Assembly: GCF_900105765.1 (NCBI RefSeq)
Contig: NZ_FNTX01000001.1
Coordinates: 682,001-746,000, forward strand
DNA length: 64,000 nucleotides
Source of the DNA: Ruania alba
Lineage (GTDB): Bacteria > Actinomycetota > Actinomycetes > Actinomycetales > Beutenbergiaceae
Direction of reading: 5' to 3'
This document shows positions 10,680-19,381 of this stretch, one piece after another. The notes under the pieces are model-generated. The model worked only from the letters and a program-made list of their open reading frames with translations. It had not been told where the DNA came from and ran no database searches. Made by a program: the position numbers and the translations under genes. Numbering within the stretch: position 1 is the stretch's first letter; each line of letters starts with the position of its first letter.

Positions 10680-11705
10680 ATGAAGCGTGCGATGCGTTGG
10701 GCGGCCGTGGGTGCGGCGGCCGCGTTGGCCCTCACGGCGTGCGGCGGCTCCGGTGACGAGGAGACGACCGGCGGCGAGGACATGACCGATGGCGAGACGA
10801 GCGGCGAGGAGACGGTCGAGGATCCCGACACCCTCGTTCTCGGCCTGGTTCCGTCGCAGGAGATGGACAGCCTGGTGGAGGACGCCGATCAGCTCGGCAC
10901 CCTGATCTCCGACGAGCTCGGCATCCCGATCGAGACGACGGTGACCGAGAGTTACGCGGCGCTCGTGACAGCGATGCAGACCGGTCAGGCGCACATCGGG
11001 ATGTTCGGTCCGATCGCTCTGGTGCAGGCAGCCGACCAGTCCGGTGCCGAGATTGTCCTGCAGTCGGTGCGGTTCGGGGCATCGACTTATCACACGCAGT
11101 GGTTCACCAACGATCCGGACACCTACTGCTTGGACGAGGTGGTGGAGGTGGAGAACGAGGACGGCTCGACCTACACCTTCTGCAACGGCACCGACGAGGC
11201 CGAGACCGGCCCGGCCGGTGAGGACGCCTTGGCCCTGATCGAGCAGGACACCCCGATCTCGATGGTCGACGCTTCCTCCGCCTCGGGCTACTACTACCCG
11301 GCCACCCAGCTCGAGCGCGTGGCCGAGCTCGACCCGCTGTCTCTGAACACGCAGTTCGCCGGCGGGCACCCGAACTCGATCATCAACGTGGCCAGCGGCG
11401 ATTACCCGGTGGGCGTGAGCTTTGATGACGCCCGCAACAACGTGGTGGAGGAGAACCCGCAGATCGGCGAAGAGGTCACGGTGTTCGCCTACTCCGACGA
11501 GATCCCGAACGACGGCGTCGCCGTGGCCGGTGACCTCTCCGAGGACCTGCAGCAGCGGATCGCCGATGCCATGGTGGCCGTGATGGAGACCGAGGAGGGC
11601 GCTCAGGTCTACGACGACGTGTACTCCATCGAGGGCCTGGTGCCCGCGGACCTGGACGCACTCGACGCCGCCCGCCAGGTGGAGGCCAACTTCGCCGGCC
11701 TGTGA
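10680..11705 (+). CDS. phnD: PhnD-family (phosphonate/phosphite-type) ABC substrate-binding lipoprotein
   Basis: 341 residues, lipoprotein signal ending LTAC (Cys21), then an acidic linker and a PhnD-like domain (LVLGLVPSQEMD, AHIGMFGPIAL, DASSASGYYYPA). Compared with usual PhnD proteins it carries an extra segment before the SASGY motif with two Cys (YCLDE and FCNGT) that could form a disulfide. Ribosome site AGGGTGAGAG precedes ATG. First gene of a five-gene operon with ATPase, two permeases and an RpiR regulator. Ligand may be a phosphonate, phosphite or phosphosugar; not decided by sequence. Confidence 0.85.
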   Translation: MKRAMRWAAVGAAAALALTACGGSGDEETTGGEDMTDGETSGEETVEDPDTLVLGLVPSQEMDSLVEDADQLGTLISDELGIPIETTVTESYAALVTAMQTGQAHIGMFGPIALVQAADQSGAEIVLQSVRFGASTYHTQWFTNDPDTYCLDEVVEVENEDGSTYTFCNGTDEAETGPAGEDALALIEQDTPISMVDASSASGYYYPATQLERVAELDPLSLNTQFAGGHPNSIINVASGDYPVGVSFDDARNNVVEENPQIGEEVTVFAYSDEIPNDGVAVAGDLSEDLQQRIADAMVAVMETEEGAQVYDDVYSIEGLVPADLDALDAARQVEANFAGL

Positions 11706-11779
11706 GGCCTGAGTCGATCGGCACGGGCAGCGGCACGCAGTGCTGCCCGTGCCGACGGCGTGTATCAAGGACGTGAGTG

Positions 11780-12556
11780 ATGATCGAGTTCCGTGACGTG
11801 TCCGTCACCTATCCGAACGGGACGAAAGCGCTCGACGGCGTCGACCTCACCATCCCGGACGGTCAGTTCGTGGTGGTGGTGGGGTTGTCCGGGGCGGGCA
11901 AGTCCACCCTGGTGCGCACCATCAACGGCCTCGTCCCGGTGACTGGTGGCGAGCTGCTGGTGAACGGCGAGCGGGTGGCAGCGGCGAACCGCCGGCAGCT
12001 GCGTCAGCTCCGCTCCCAGGTGGGGATGATCTTCCAGTCGTTCAACCTGGTCACTCGCACTACGGTGATGAACAACGTGCTCACCGGACGCTTGCACTCG
12101 GCCAGCGCCCTGCGGTCCCTGCTCGGCTGGTTCCGGGGCGCCGACAAGGAGATCGCCTTCGATGCGCTGGAGCGCGTCGGCATCGTGGAGAAGGCCTACG
12201 TACGAGCCTCCCAGCTCTCCGGCGGCCAGCAGCAGCGGGTGGCGATCGCCCGCGGGCTCGCCCAGCAGCCGCAGATCATGCTGGCCGACGAACCGGTCGC
12301 CTCGCTGGACCCACCGACGGCGAACGCTGTGATGCGGGACCTGCAGCGGATCAATCGCGAACTCGGGATCACCACGGTGGTGAACCTGCACTTCCTCGAC
12401 CTGGCTCGCCGCTACGGTGACCGCATCATCGGGATGCGGGACGGGCAAGTCGTCTTCGACGGCACCGGCGAGGAGGCCGACGACGCCGTGTTCGAGTCCA
12501 TCTACGGCCGGTCCCTCACCGCGGAGGACGTGGCCGAGACGGGACCGGTCGCGTGA
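11780..12556 (+). CDS. phnC: PhnC-family ABC transporter ATP-binding protein
   Basis: 258 residues with Walker A GLSGAGKST, Q-loop MIFQSFNLV, signature LSGGQQQR, Walker B IMLADEPVASLD and switch HFLDLARRYGD, the last being the typical PhnC form. ATG 11780 follows AAGGA by 8 nt; an in-frame GTG at 11777 is possible. It energises the two PhnE-like permeases, the first of which overlaps it by 4 bp. Confidence 0.9.
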   Translation: MIEFRDVSVTYPNGTKALDGVDLTIPDGQFVVVVGLSGAGKSTLVRTINGLVPVTGGELLVNGERVAAANRRQLRQLRSQVGMIFQSFNLVTRTTVMNNVLTGRLHSASALRSLLGWFRGADKEIAFDALERVGIVEKAYVRASQLSGGQQQRVAIARGLAQQPQIMLADEPVASLDPPTANAVMRDLQRINRELGITTVVNLHFLDLARRYGDRIIGMRDGQVVFDGTGEEADDAVFESIYGRSLTAEDVAETGPVA

Positions 12557-13374
12557 GTGTCCCGACCGATGCACCGGCCGCGGCACCTCCGGCGGAACGA
12601 CCGGTCAAACCTCCACTCTCGATCGGCGCCGTCCTTGCCGTCGTGATCTTCCTCGCCATCACGGGGTATGCCGCCTGGGGGATCGACTTCACGCTGCGCC
12701 CCCTGTGGGAGGACGTGAACCGCGGGCGGGAGATCATCGCGCGCTACTTCGAGCCGAACTGGGCCATCCTCACCCGTCCCGCCGTGCGGGAGGGGTTCCT
12801 GGAGACCCTCTACATCGCGATCATCGCCACCCTCGTCGGCTGCATTCTTGCGCTGGTGTGCGCGATGCTCGCCTCCAAGGTGTCCGCACCCAACCTGCCC
12901 GTGTACCGGATCACCAAGCTGGTGCTCTCGGTGCTGCGGTCGCTGCCCGATCTGGCCTGGGGGCTGCTGTTCGTCGCCTTCGTGGTGGACGGTCCGCTGG
13001 CCGGCGTGCTGGCGCTGATCATGTTCAACATCGGCATCGTCGCCAAGCTCACCTCGGAGAGCATCGACGCCGTGGACCGGGGCCCGATCGAGGCGGTGGA
13101 GGCCGCCGGGGCAAGCCGGTTCCAGCGGGGCCGCTTCGCGGTGCTGCCCCAGGTGGCGCCGAACTATCTTTCCTACTGCTTCTACGTCTTCGAGCTGAAC
13201 ATCCGCGCCTCGGCCGTGCTCGGGATGGTCGGCGCCGGCGGGATCGGTGTGGTGATCAACCTGCTGGTGACGCGCCTGCAGCACGAGGACCTCTCCGCCG
13301 TGGTGATCGCTCTCGTCGCGGTCGTCTTCGTCCTGGACCAGGCCTCGCGAGCCATCCGCAGGAGGCTGACATGA
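12553..13374 (+). CDS. phnE: PhnE-family ABC permease, first copy
   Basis: 273 residues. After a Pro/Ala-rich cytoplasmic start there are about six membrane helices. The EAA coupling loop reads DRGPIEAVEAAGASRFQRGRFAVLPQVAP, and FELNIRASAVLGMVGAGGIG is the PhnE signature. It starts by GTGA overlap with the ATPase and its own stop overlaps the second permease (ATGA), so the set is translated together. The two permeases likely form a heterodimeric channel. Confidence 0.9.
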   Translation: MSVPTDAPAAAPPAERPVKPPLSIGAVLAVVIFLAITGYAAWGIDFTLRPLWEDVNRGREIIARYFEPNWAILTRPAVREGFLETLYIAIIATLVGCILALVCAMLASKVSAPNLPVYRITKLVLSVLRSLPDLAWGLLFVAFVVDGPLAGVLALIMFNIGIVAKLTSESIDAVDRGPIEAVEAAGASRFQRGRFAVLPQVAPNYLSYCFYVFELNIRASAVLGMVGAGGIGVVINLLVTRLQHEDLSAVVIALVAVVFVLDQASRAIRRRLT

Positions 13375-14249
13375 GGACGCCAGGATCTCGCGCACGTGGC
13401 GCGCGCCCCACACCGCCGTCGAAGCTGCGCTCCACGCTCTGGCTGATCATCAGCGGCGCCATCGTGATCTGGGCCGTGTGGCAGGTGGGTGCGCGATGGG
13501 AACGCGTGGGTCAGATCTTCACCGAAGCGCCGCGCTATGTGGGGCTGATGGGCCAAGGGCTCGTCGAGAACCCGTTCGCCATGCCGTGGAGCGAGTACTG
13601 GTCCAAGAGCCTGACGTTGATGATCGAATCGCTGCAGATGGCGTGGATCGGGACCCTCATCGGCGCCGTGCTCTCCTTCCCGGTCTCCTTCCTGGCGGCC
13701 AGCAACACCGCGCCGCGGCCCGTGGTGCTGGTCACCCGGCAGGTGCTGAACATCATCCGGGCCGTGCCCGAGATCGTGCTGGCGCTGGTCTTCATGATCC
13801 CGGTCTTCGGGTTCGGGCCGCTCGCAGGTGCGATGGCGCTCGGCGTCGGGTCGATCGGAACGCTTGGCAAGCTCTCCAGTGAGGCGATCGAGGGGATCGA
13901 CACCGGTCCGGTCGAAGCGTTGCAGGCGACGGGAGCGTCGAAGGTCCGGATCCTGCGTTGGGCTGTGCTCCCGCAGGTGTTGCCGGAGATCGTGGCGTTC
14001 TGGCTGTACCGGTTCGAGATCAACATCCGCGCCGGCGCGATCCTGGGCATCGTGGGTGCCGGCGGCATCGGATCGATCCTCAAGCAACTGTTCGACGGTC
14101 GCGAGTGGGAACGCATCGGCATCACCTTGGTGGTGATCATCGTGGTGACAGTGATCGTGGACCAGATCTCGGCGAAGGTGCGTGAGCGCATCATCTCCGG
14201 ACCGGGCGCGGCATCGAAGGCGACCATTCCCGAACCGGTGGCGGACTGA
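13371..14249 (+). CDS. phnE: PhnE-family ABC permease, second copy
   Basis: 292 residues from ATG 13371, preceded by GGAGG. It shares the PhnE layout with its neighbour: EAA loop DTGPVEALQATGASKVRILRWAVLPQV (within about residues 180-210) and FEINIRAGAILGIVGAGGIG. Its N-terminus is Arg/Pro-rich and differs from the first copy. Its stop codon shares its last base with the start of the RpiR gene. Confidence 0.9.
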   Translation: MRTPGSRARGARPTPPSKLRSTLWLIISGAIVIWAVWQVGARWERVGQIFTEAPRYVGLMGQGLVENPFAMPWSEYWSKSLTLMIESLQMAWIGTLIGAVLSFPVSFLAASNTAPRPVVLVTRQVLNIIRAVPEIVLALVFMIPVFGFGPLAGAMALGVGSIGTLGKLSSEAIEGIDTGPVEALQATGASKVRILRWAVLPQVLPEIVAFWLYRFEINIRAGAILGIVGAGGIGSILKQLFDGREWERIGITLVVIIVVTVIVDQISAKVRERIISGPGAASKATIPEPVAD

Positions 14250-15121
14250 TGACCGGCGCGAACCCCGAGCTCGGCAGTGTCCCGGCGATGATCCGTGCCG
14301 GGATCTCCGCGCTGCACCCCAGCGAGCAGCGGGTGGCGCAGGTCTTCATCGACCGCCCGGAATGGACCATCGAGGCATCCGCGCAGGAGGTCGCTGACGC
14401 GGCCGGTACCTCCCGGGCCACTGTCGTGCGAGCCGCGCAGCGGCTCGGGTTCTCCGGTTATCCGCAGCTGCGGGTGCTGCTCGCCCGGGACGTCGGCCTT
14501 GCTGCCAGGGGGAGTGAGGACACCGAGCCGAGGGACGCCGTCGGGGTGGTGCGTGCCGTGGTGCGGGACCTGGCCCGCGCGGCCGAGGATCTGGCGGCGC
14601 TGCTGGACGCCCAGGACGTGCAGACCGGAGTGGAGCTGCTCCGCAGCGCCCGCTCGGTGCTGGTGATCGGCAACGGGCTGTCCGCACCGGTCGCGATGGA
14701 GGCCGCGATGCGGCTGAACGCGATCGGCCGCAGCGCCGAGGCGCCGATGGACCACGTGGCCCAGGGGGTGCGGGCGCGGCTGCTCGGCCCGGAGGACGTG
14801 TGCATCGTGGTGAGCGGATCGGGCAGTACCCGCCCCACCGTGCAGGCCGCCCGCGCCGCCCGGACGGCCGGTGCGGGCCTGATCGCCCTGACGGCGTTCA
14901 CCACCTCACCGTTGACGGAGATCGCCACGGTCAGTTTCGTCTCCGCGCTCGGTGCCTCCTCGTTCCGGGACGAGATCACCCGCACCACGCGACTGAGCCA
15001 GACGATCATGGTGAACGCGCTGATCCGGGCGCTCATCCAGGCGGACCCGGAGAGCGCCCGGCTCGCGCAGGCGCGGATGCTCGACGTGATCGGCGAGGTG
15101 TTCCTGCAGGACCCGCCGTAG
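14249..15121 (+). CDS. MurR/RpiR-family transcriptional regulator with SIS domain
   Basis: 290 residues. The N-terminal RpiR helix-turn-helix (SEQRVAQVFIDRPEWTIE, AGTSRATVVRAAQRLGFSG) is followed by a SIS domain (SVLVIGNGLSAPVAMEAAMRLNAIG and VSGSGSTRPT), which binds phosphosugars in this family. It is the last gene of the phnDCEE-type operon (1-bp overlap). A phosphosugar-sensing regulator here suggests that the imported compound is, or becomes, a phosphorylated sugar rather than a simple phosphonate. That is inference. Confidence 0.88.
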   Translation: MTGANPELGSVPAMIRAGISALHPSEQRVAQVFIDRPEWTIEASAQEVADAAGTSRATVVRAAQRLGFSGYPQLRVLLARDVGLAARGSEDTEPRDAVGVVRAVVRDLARAAEDLAALLDAQDVQTGVELLRSARSVLVIGNGLSAPVAMEAAMRLNAIGRSAEAPMDHVAQGVRARLLGPEDVCIVVSGSGSTRPTVQAARAARTAGAGLIALTAFTTSPLTEIATVSFVSALGASSFRDEITRTTRLSQTIMVNALIRALIQADPESARLAQARMLDVIGEVFLQDPP

Positions 15122-15130
15122 CGGGTGCGG

Positions 15131-15607
15131 TCAGTCGAGCTTCAGGTCGCGGCGCAGCTTGGCCACGTGCCCGGTGGCCTTCACGTTGTACTGCGCCAGG
15201 GAGACGGTCCCGTCGGGTGCCACCACCACCGTGGAGCGGATCACGCCGGTGTAGGTGCGCCCGTAGTTCTTCTTCTCGCCCCACGCACCCCACGGCTCGA
15301 GCACGGTGTGCTCAACGTCACTGACCAACGGAAAGGTCAAGGACTCGTTGTCGGTGAACGTCTTCAGCTTCTCCACCGGGTCAGGTGAGACACCCACGAC
15401 GGCGTATCCGGCCGCCGTGAGGGAGGCGAGCGAGTCGCGGAAGTCGCACGCCTGCGTGGTGCACCCCGGAGTGCTTGCCGCCGGGTAGAAGTACACGATC
15501 ACGCCATTCTTAGCGGATTCGCGGGCCTGCGCGAGGGAGAAGGAGCCACCGTCGGCGGTGGGCAGGGTGAAGTCCGGCGCGGCCTGGCCGGGCTCGAGAC
15601 GTGGCAT
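15131..15607 (-). CDS. bcp: Thioredoxin-dependent peroxiredoxin (BCP/PrxQ type)
   Basis: 158 residues. It reduces hydroperoxides with a peroxidatic Cys49 in YPAASTPGCTTQACDFRD and a nearby resolving Cys54, the PrxQ arrangement. ATG 15607 is chosen because GGAGG lies 5 nt upstream; a longer TTG start would include that ribosome site in the coding sequence. Converges on the RpiR gene with 9 bp between stops. Confidence 0.93.
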   Translation of the reverse strand: MPRLEPGQAAPDFTLPTADGGSFSLAQARESAKNGVIVYFYPAASTPGCTTQACDFRDSLASLTAAGYAVVGVSPDPVEKLKTFTDNESLTFPLVSDVEHTVLEPWGAWGEKKNYGRTYTGVIRSTVVVAPDGTVSLAQYNVKATGHVAKLRRDLKLD

Positions 15608-15716
15608 GGAAACCTCCAAAGATCCGGGTGTGCTCCCACCCTATGCGCCCCCTCGTGGGGCCGATCCACCGGTTCGCATCCGAGGCCAGGAGGCTGCTAA
15701 TATCGCTGACGCGCTA

Positions 15717-15789
15717 GCACCTCTAGCTCAATTGGTAGAGCAAGTGACTCTTAATCACTGGGTTCCGGGTTCGAGTCCCGGGGGGTGTA
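15717..15789 (+). tRNA. tRNA-Lys (anticodon CUU)
   Basis: Cloverleaf of 73 nt: acceptor GCACCTC/GGGGTGT, D-arm GCTC-GAGC, anticodon stem AGTGA/TCACT with loop CTCTTAA (CTT), T-arm CCGGG-TTCGAGT-CCCGG. CCA is not encoded. Confidence 0.95.
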
Positions 15790-15794
15790 CCCCA

Positions 15795-15826
15795 GATCCC
15801 CGTCCGGCAGTAGCCGGGCGGGGATC
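15795..15826 (+). terminator. Hairpin terminator after tRNA-Lys
   Basis: GATCCCCG-t-CCGGC pairs with GCCGG-g-CGGGGATC around an AGTA loop, 5 nt after the tRNA. It may also serve the convergent LacI gene. Confidence 0.7.
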
Positions 15827-15848
15827 ATTGTGTTCGTGACCGGGGTGG

Positions 15849-16877
15849 CTAGCGGACGGTGGAAGCGCGGACGACAAGCTCGAACGGCACGGTGACGTCG
15901 TCCACACGCGGGCTCTGTTCGGTGAGCAGAGTGAGCAGACGGTCGACGGCGGTCGCGGCGATCTCTGTCGTGGCGGGGGCGACCGTGGTGAGCGGGGGTA
16001 CGGCATATCGTGCGTCGGCGATGTCGTCCCACCCGACGACGGCCACATCGTCGGGGATGCGTCGGCCGGCCTCGTGCAGGGCGCTCATGGCGCCGATAGC
16101 GAGGGTGTCGTTGAAGCAGAACAGTGCATCGAAAGGTATCCCGTCGTGGATGAGATTCTGAACGCTCTGGTGGCCGTGCGCTGCGGTCCAGGTCTTGACC
16201 GGGACGCGCAGGTCAGGGGGCGCGTCCACGCCGGCATCGCGGAGCGCGTCGAGATATCCTTGGGTACGGCGCAGACCTGTACCGTTGTTGTTCGATATGC
16301 GCGGCGTCGCGCCGACCGCTGCGATGCGGGTGCGACCGAGCCCCAGTAGATGCTCCGTCGCGGTGCGCGCGGCGGCGACGTTGTCGATGGAGACATGGAC
16401 GAACGCGCCCTGCACACGTTGACCGTCCAGCTCGATTCGCTCACCGAGGAGAACTGTCGGCACGCTGTCGCGGGACAGGGCGAGGTCGTCGACGGTGATG
16501 GAGATCGGATCGATGATCAGCCCATCGATCATCGCCGAGGGGTAACCGGCCAGGACGCTGAGTTCGCGTGCCCTCGTACCACCGGTCTGCTCGATCAGAA
16601 GCACCTTGCCACGTGCCGCCGCTTCTTGCTGGATCAGGTTCGCCAGCTCGGCGAAGTACGGGGCGGCGATCTCGGGCATGGCGAGGGCGATGAGATTCGA
16701 CTGGCCGCCGCGCAGCTTACGGGCGGTGACGTTGGGCTTGTACCCGAGCATGTCGATGGCACGGAGCACCTTCGCGCGGGTCTCCGGTGTGACGTGGACG
16801 TAGTCGTTGACGACGTTGGAGACAGTTCGTTGAGAGACGTTCGCCAGTGCAGCCACGTCGCGCATGCTTGCCGGCAT
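15849..16877 (-). CDS. LacI-family transcriptional regulator of the sugar ABC / GH2 locus
   Basis: 342 residues; HTH at about residues 4-30 (MRDVAALANVSQRTVSNVVN), hinge NVTARKLRGGQ, then a sugar-binding regulatory domain ending PPLTTVAPATTEIAATAVDRLL. GTG 16880 is an alternative start one codon-pair upstream. It is the distal gene of a minus-strand set (permease, permease, binding protein, LacI) and is the best candidate to bind the two TTTGCN6GCAAA operators near 20.5 kb. Confidence 0.87.
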   Translation of the reverse strand: MPASMRDVAALANVSQRTVSNVVNDYVHVTPETRAKVLRAIDMLGYKPNVTARKLRGGQSNLIALAMPEIAAPYFAELANLIQQEAAARGKVLLIEQTGGTRARELSVLAGYPSAMIDGLIIDPISITVDDLALSRDSVPTVLLGERIELDGQRVQGAFVHVSIDNVAAARTATEHLLGLGRTRIAAVGATPRISNNNGTGLRRTQGYLDALRDAGVDAPPDLRVPVKTWTAAHGHQSVQNLIHDGIPFDALFCFNDTLAIGAMSALHEAGRRIPDDVAVVGWDDIADARYAVPPLTTVAPATTEIAATAVDRLLTLLTEQSPRVDDVTVPFELVVRASTVR

Positions 16878-17037
16878 CACGGTTCCCTAGTCGTCGGTAT
16901 CGGTTGCCTGTCCGGAGAGGATGACCAGGTGATCCTAACGGCGACCTCGTCGTCCAACCGAGCAGGTCTCGGGCACCGGGTGCTCCGGGGCCGGGAGCCG
17001 GCGCCGCGGCGGTGACCGTGGCGCCGGCTCCTGAGGG

Positions 17038-18432
17038 TTAGGAGTTCTGGCCCTCGAGTGTGGACGTGATCTGAGAGTTGCCGTTCGCGAGGGCGTCAGC
17101 AATCTCGGTGTCCTGGAACCAGATCGACTCAACTGCCTGAACAGAGACCGTCTCCACAGCGGGCCAGTTCTGGATGTGCGGAAGGGTCTCGGTCGCGTCT
17201 GCTGCAGTAGAGGCGTAGTTGGATCGCTGCGGAGCATCCTGGTACTCCGGAGATTCGAGGACGGAGGTTCGGGCAGCGATGTGCCCGGTTCCCAGCGCCC
17301 ACGCCGCGTTGTTGTCGTACAGGAACGAGATGAACTCGAGGGCTGCACGGTACTTCACCGGGTCCTGGTCCTGCTGCAGCGGGATGGCCCAGGTGTGCTG
17401 GTTCGCCCAGCCGTTGGGCTCCCCATAGAGGTTCGGGAACGTGTGTGCTTGGTAGTCGAACGGCGCGGTCTCGACCAATGTGTTGACCACCCAGGTGCCG
17501 TTGTACATCATCGCGACCTCGCCGTTGATGAAACTCTGGTTGGCGGAGTCATAGGTCTGGTTGCCGTCGGTGTAACCGCCTTCCACGAGCGCGTTCACGA
17601 ACTCGATGCCTGTCCTCACCTCCGGGCTGTCGAGGTTGCCGGCGCTGAGGTCCTCGCTCAGGATCGAACTGCCCTGCTGCATGACCATGGAGTTCACGAA
17701 GTGCCAGCCGAGGTTGTCGCCGACCCGAGGGATCGCGATGAACTCCTTGCCGGTTGCCTCCTTGACGGTTGCGGCGGCAGCGAGGAACTCCTCCTCCGTG
17801 GTGGGCAGTTGCGGGTTGCCGTCCGCGTCGACGAGTCCGGCTTCAGCGAAGATGTCGACGTTCACGTGTGCGAGGGCCGCGTGGTAGTCGAACGGGACGG
17901 CGTACGTCGTGCCCTCGGACTGCACGGCTTCCTGCTCGACCGGGAGCGCATCGTCGAGCTCGATGTTCGCTGTCTCGGTGACGTCGTCGAGCGGAAGGAG
18001 CAGATTGCGTTGTGCGTAGTCGGGCAGGGTCTGCCCGTGCATGACCGTGACGTCGGGCGGCGTGCCACCGGCGATGGCGGTGTTGAGCTGGTCGTAGAAC
18101 GAGTCCCATGCAGCACCACCGAGGCGCTCGACGGTGATACCGAACTCGTTCTCGGCATTGAACTGGTTCATCAGCGTGGTGAGCGTGGCGCACTCACCGA
18201 CGGCGTTGGCCAGATCGACATTGTCGCCGACCTCGTCTTCGCAGTTGCCGAAGAAGTGAGCGAACTGGATGTTCGTGCCATCGAGCTGCTCGCCCGTGAC
18301 CGCGTTGATGCCGGCGGCGACGTCCTCGCCGCCGCCACCACCGGCGTCGGCTGACGTGGTGCCGCCTGAGCAGCCCGCGAGCAGCAGAGCTGCAGTGGTG
18401 AACGCCCCAAGGGCGCCGATTCGAGTTTTCAT
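17038..18432 (-). CDS. Sugar ABC transporter substrate-binding lipoprotein
   Basis: 464 residues, lipobox LLAGC (Cys21), then an SBP_bac_1 domain (ITVERLGGAAWDSFYDQLNTAIAG, PPDVTVMHGQTLPDYA, NGTWVVNTLVE). It captures an oligosaccharide or sugar outside the cell for the two permeases encoded upstream. A 10-G homopolymer lies in the 52-bp gap before it. No ATPase is encoded here, so a shared MsiK-type ATPase elsewhere is likely. Confidence 0.9.
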   Translation of the reverse strand: MKTRIGALGAFTTAALLLAGCSGGTTSADAGGGGGEDVAAGINAVTGEQLDGTNIQFAHFFGNCEDEVGDNVDLANAVGECATLTTLMNQFNAENEFGITVERLGGAAWDSFYDQLNTAIAGGTPPDVTVMHGQTLPDYAQRNLLLPLDDVTETANIELDDALPVEQEAVQSEGTTYAVPFDYHAALAHVNVDIFAEAGLVDADGNPQLPTTEEEFLAAAATVKEATGKEFIAIPRVGDNLGWHFVNSMVMQQGSSILSEDLSAGNLDSPEVRTGIEFVNALVEGGYTDGNQTYDSANQSFINGEVAMMYNGTWVVNTLVETAPFDYQAHTFPNLYGEPNGWANQHTWAIPLQQDQDPVKYRAALEFISFLYDNNAAWALGTGHIAARTSVLESPEYQDAPQRSNYASTAADATETLPHIQNWPAVETVSVQAVESIWFQDTEIADALANGNSQITSTLEGQNS

Positions 18433-18484
18433 GGGTGTACTCCTTTGTGCGGTGGATCGGGTAGGGGGGGGGGAAGGTGGTGCG

Positions 18485-19381
18485 CTACTTCTCTCCGCTG
18501 CCGAGGGTGATGCCGCGGATGAGCTGCTTCTGGAAGACGATGAAGACCACGATCAACGGCAGGCTGCCGACCAGGCCTCGTGCCATCAGGTCGCCGAGGT
18601 TTGTGGCAGAAGCGAAGTTGGACTGCAGCGAGGCGAGTCCGGTGGTGATGGTGAACCACTCCGGCCGGGTGGAGGCAACAAGCGGCCAGATGTAGTCGTT
18701 CCACGTGAGGACGAAGGTGAAGATGGCGAGGGACGCCATGGCAGGGCGAGCCAGCGGCAGCATCACGGCAAAGAATGTGCGCCAGCGTCCTGCGCCGTCG
18801 ATGCGGGCTGCCTCCTCCAGCTCAGGTGGCACCTTGCTGAAGAACTGGGTCATCAGGAAGACGCCCAGCGGAGCGGCGAGGCGCGGCAGGATCAGCGCGG
18901 CGTACGTGTTCTGCCAGTCCAGGCTGGAGATCATCAGGAACAGCGGAACGAACATGGCTTCCTTGGGAACCATCAGTCCAGCCAGGACGATCACGAACAC
19001 GATCCGGCGCCGGGGGAACGGGATGCGGGCGAACGCGTAACCCGCCATCGCGCAGAACACCACGGTCACCACGGTGGTGACGATGCTGACGACGGCACTG
19101 TTGAGGAACCAACGCGGCATGTCGCTGCCCCGCAGCACGGTCAGGAAATTCTCGAACGTCAATGACTGGGGGAACAGGCTCGTGGAGGACCGCTGCAGAA
19201 CCTCGTTGGGCGTGAGTGCCATCGACGCCATCCAGATCATTGGCAACAGCCACGTGATCGCAGCGACCACGAGCAGAAGGTGGAAGCGCGCTGAGCGGCC
19301 TTTCTGCGCCGCCGATCGGGGTCGGTTGCCGATGGCGGCCGGGGCCGGCCGGGTTGTCGTGGTCGGGGTGGATGTGCTCAT
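18485..19381 (-). CDS. Sugar ABC transporter permease (MalG type)
   Basis: 298 residues from ATG 19381, which overlaps the stop of the preceding permease by 4 bp. About six helices, with the EAA loop at PPELEEAARIDGAGRWRTFFAVMLPLARPA and the MalG-type C-terminus. A Thr/Pro-rich cytoplasmic leader precedes the first helix. Partner of the 19378-20508 permease. Confidence 0.92.
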   Translation of the reverse strand: MSTSTPTTTTRPAPAAIGNRPRSAAQKGRSARFHLLLVVAAITWLLPMIWMASMALTPNEVLQRSSTSLFPQSLTFENFLTVLRGSDMPRWFLNSAVVSIVTTVVTVVFCAMAGYAFARIPFPRRRIVFVIVLAGLMVPKEAMFVPLFLMISSLDWQNTYAALILPRLAAPLGVFLMTQFFSKVPPELEEAARIDGAGRWRTFFAVMLPLARPAMASLAIFTFVLTWNDYIWPLVASTRPEWFTITTGLASLQSNFASATNLGDLMARGLVGSLPLIVVFIVFQKQLIRGITLGSGEK

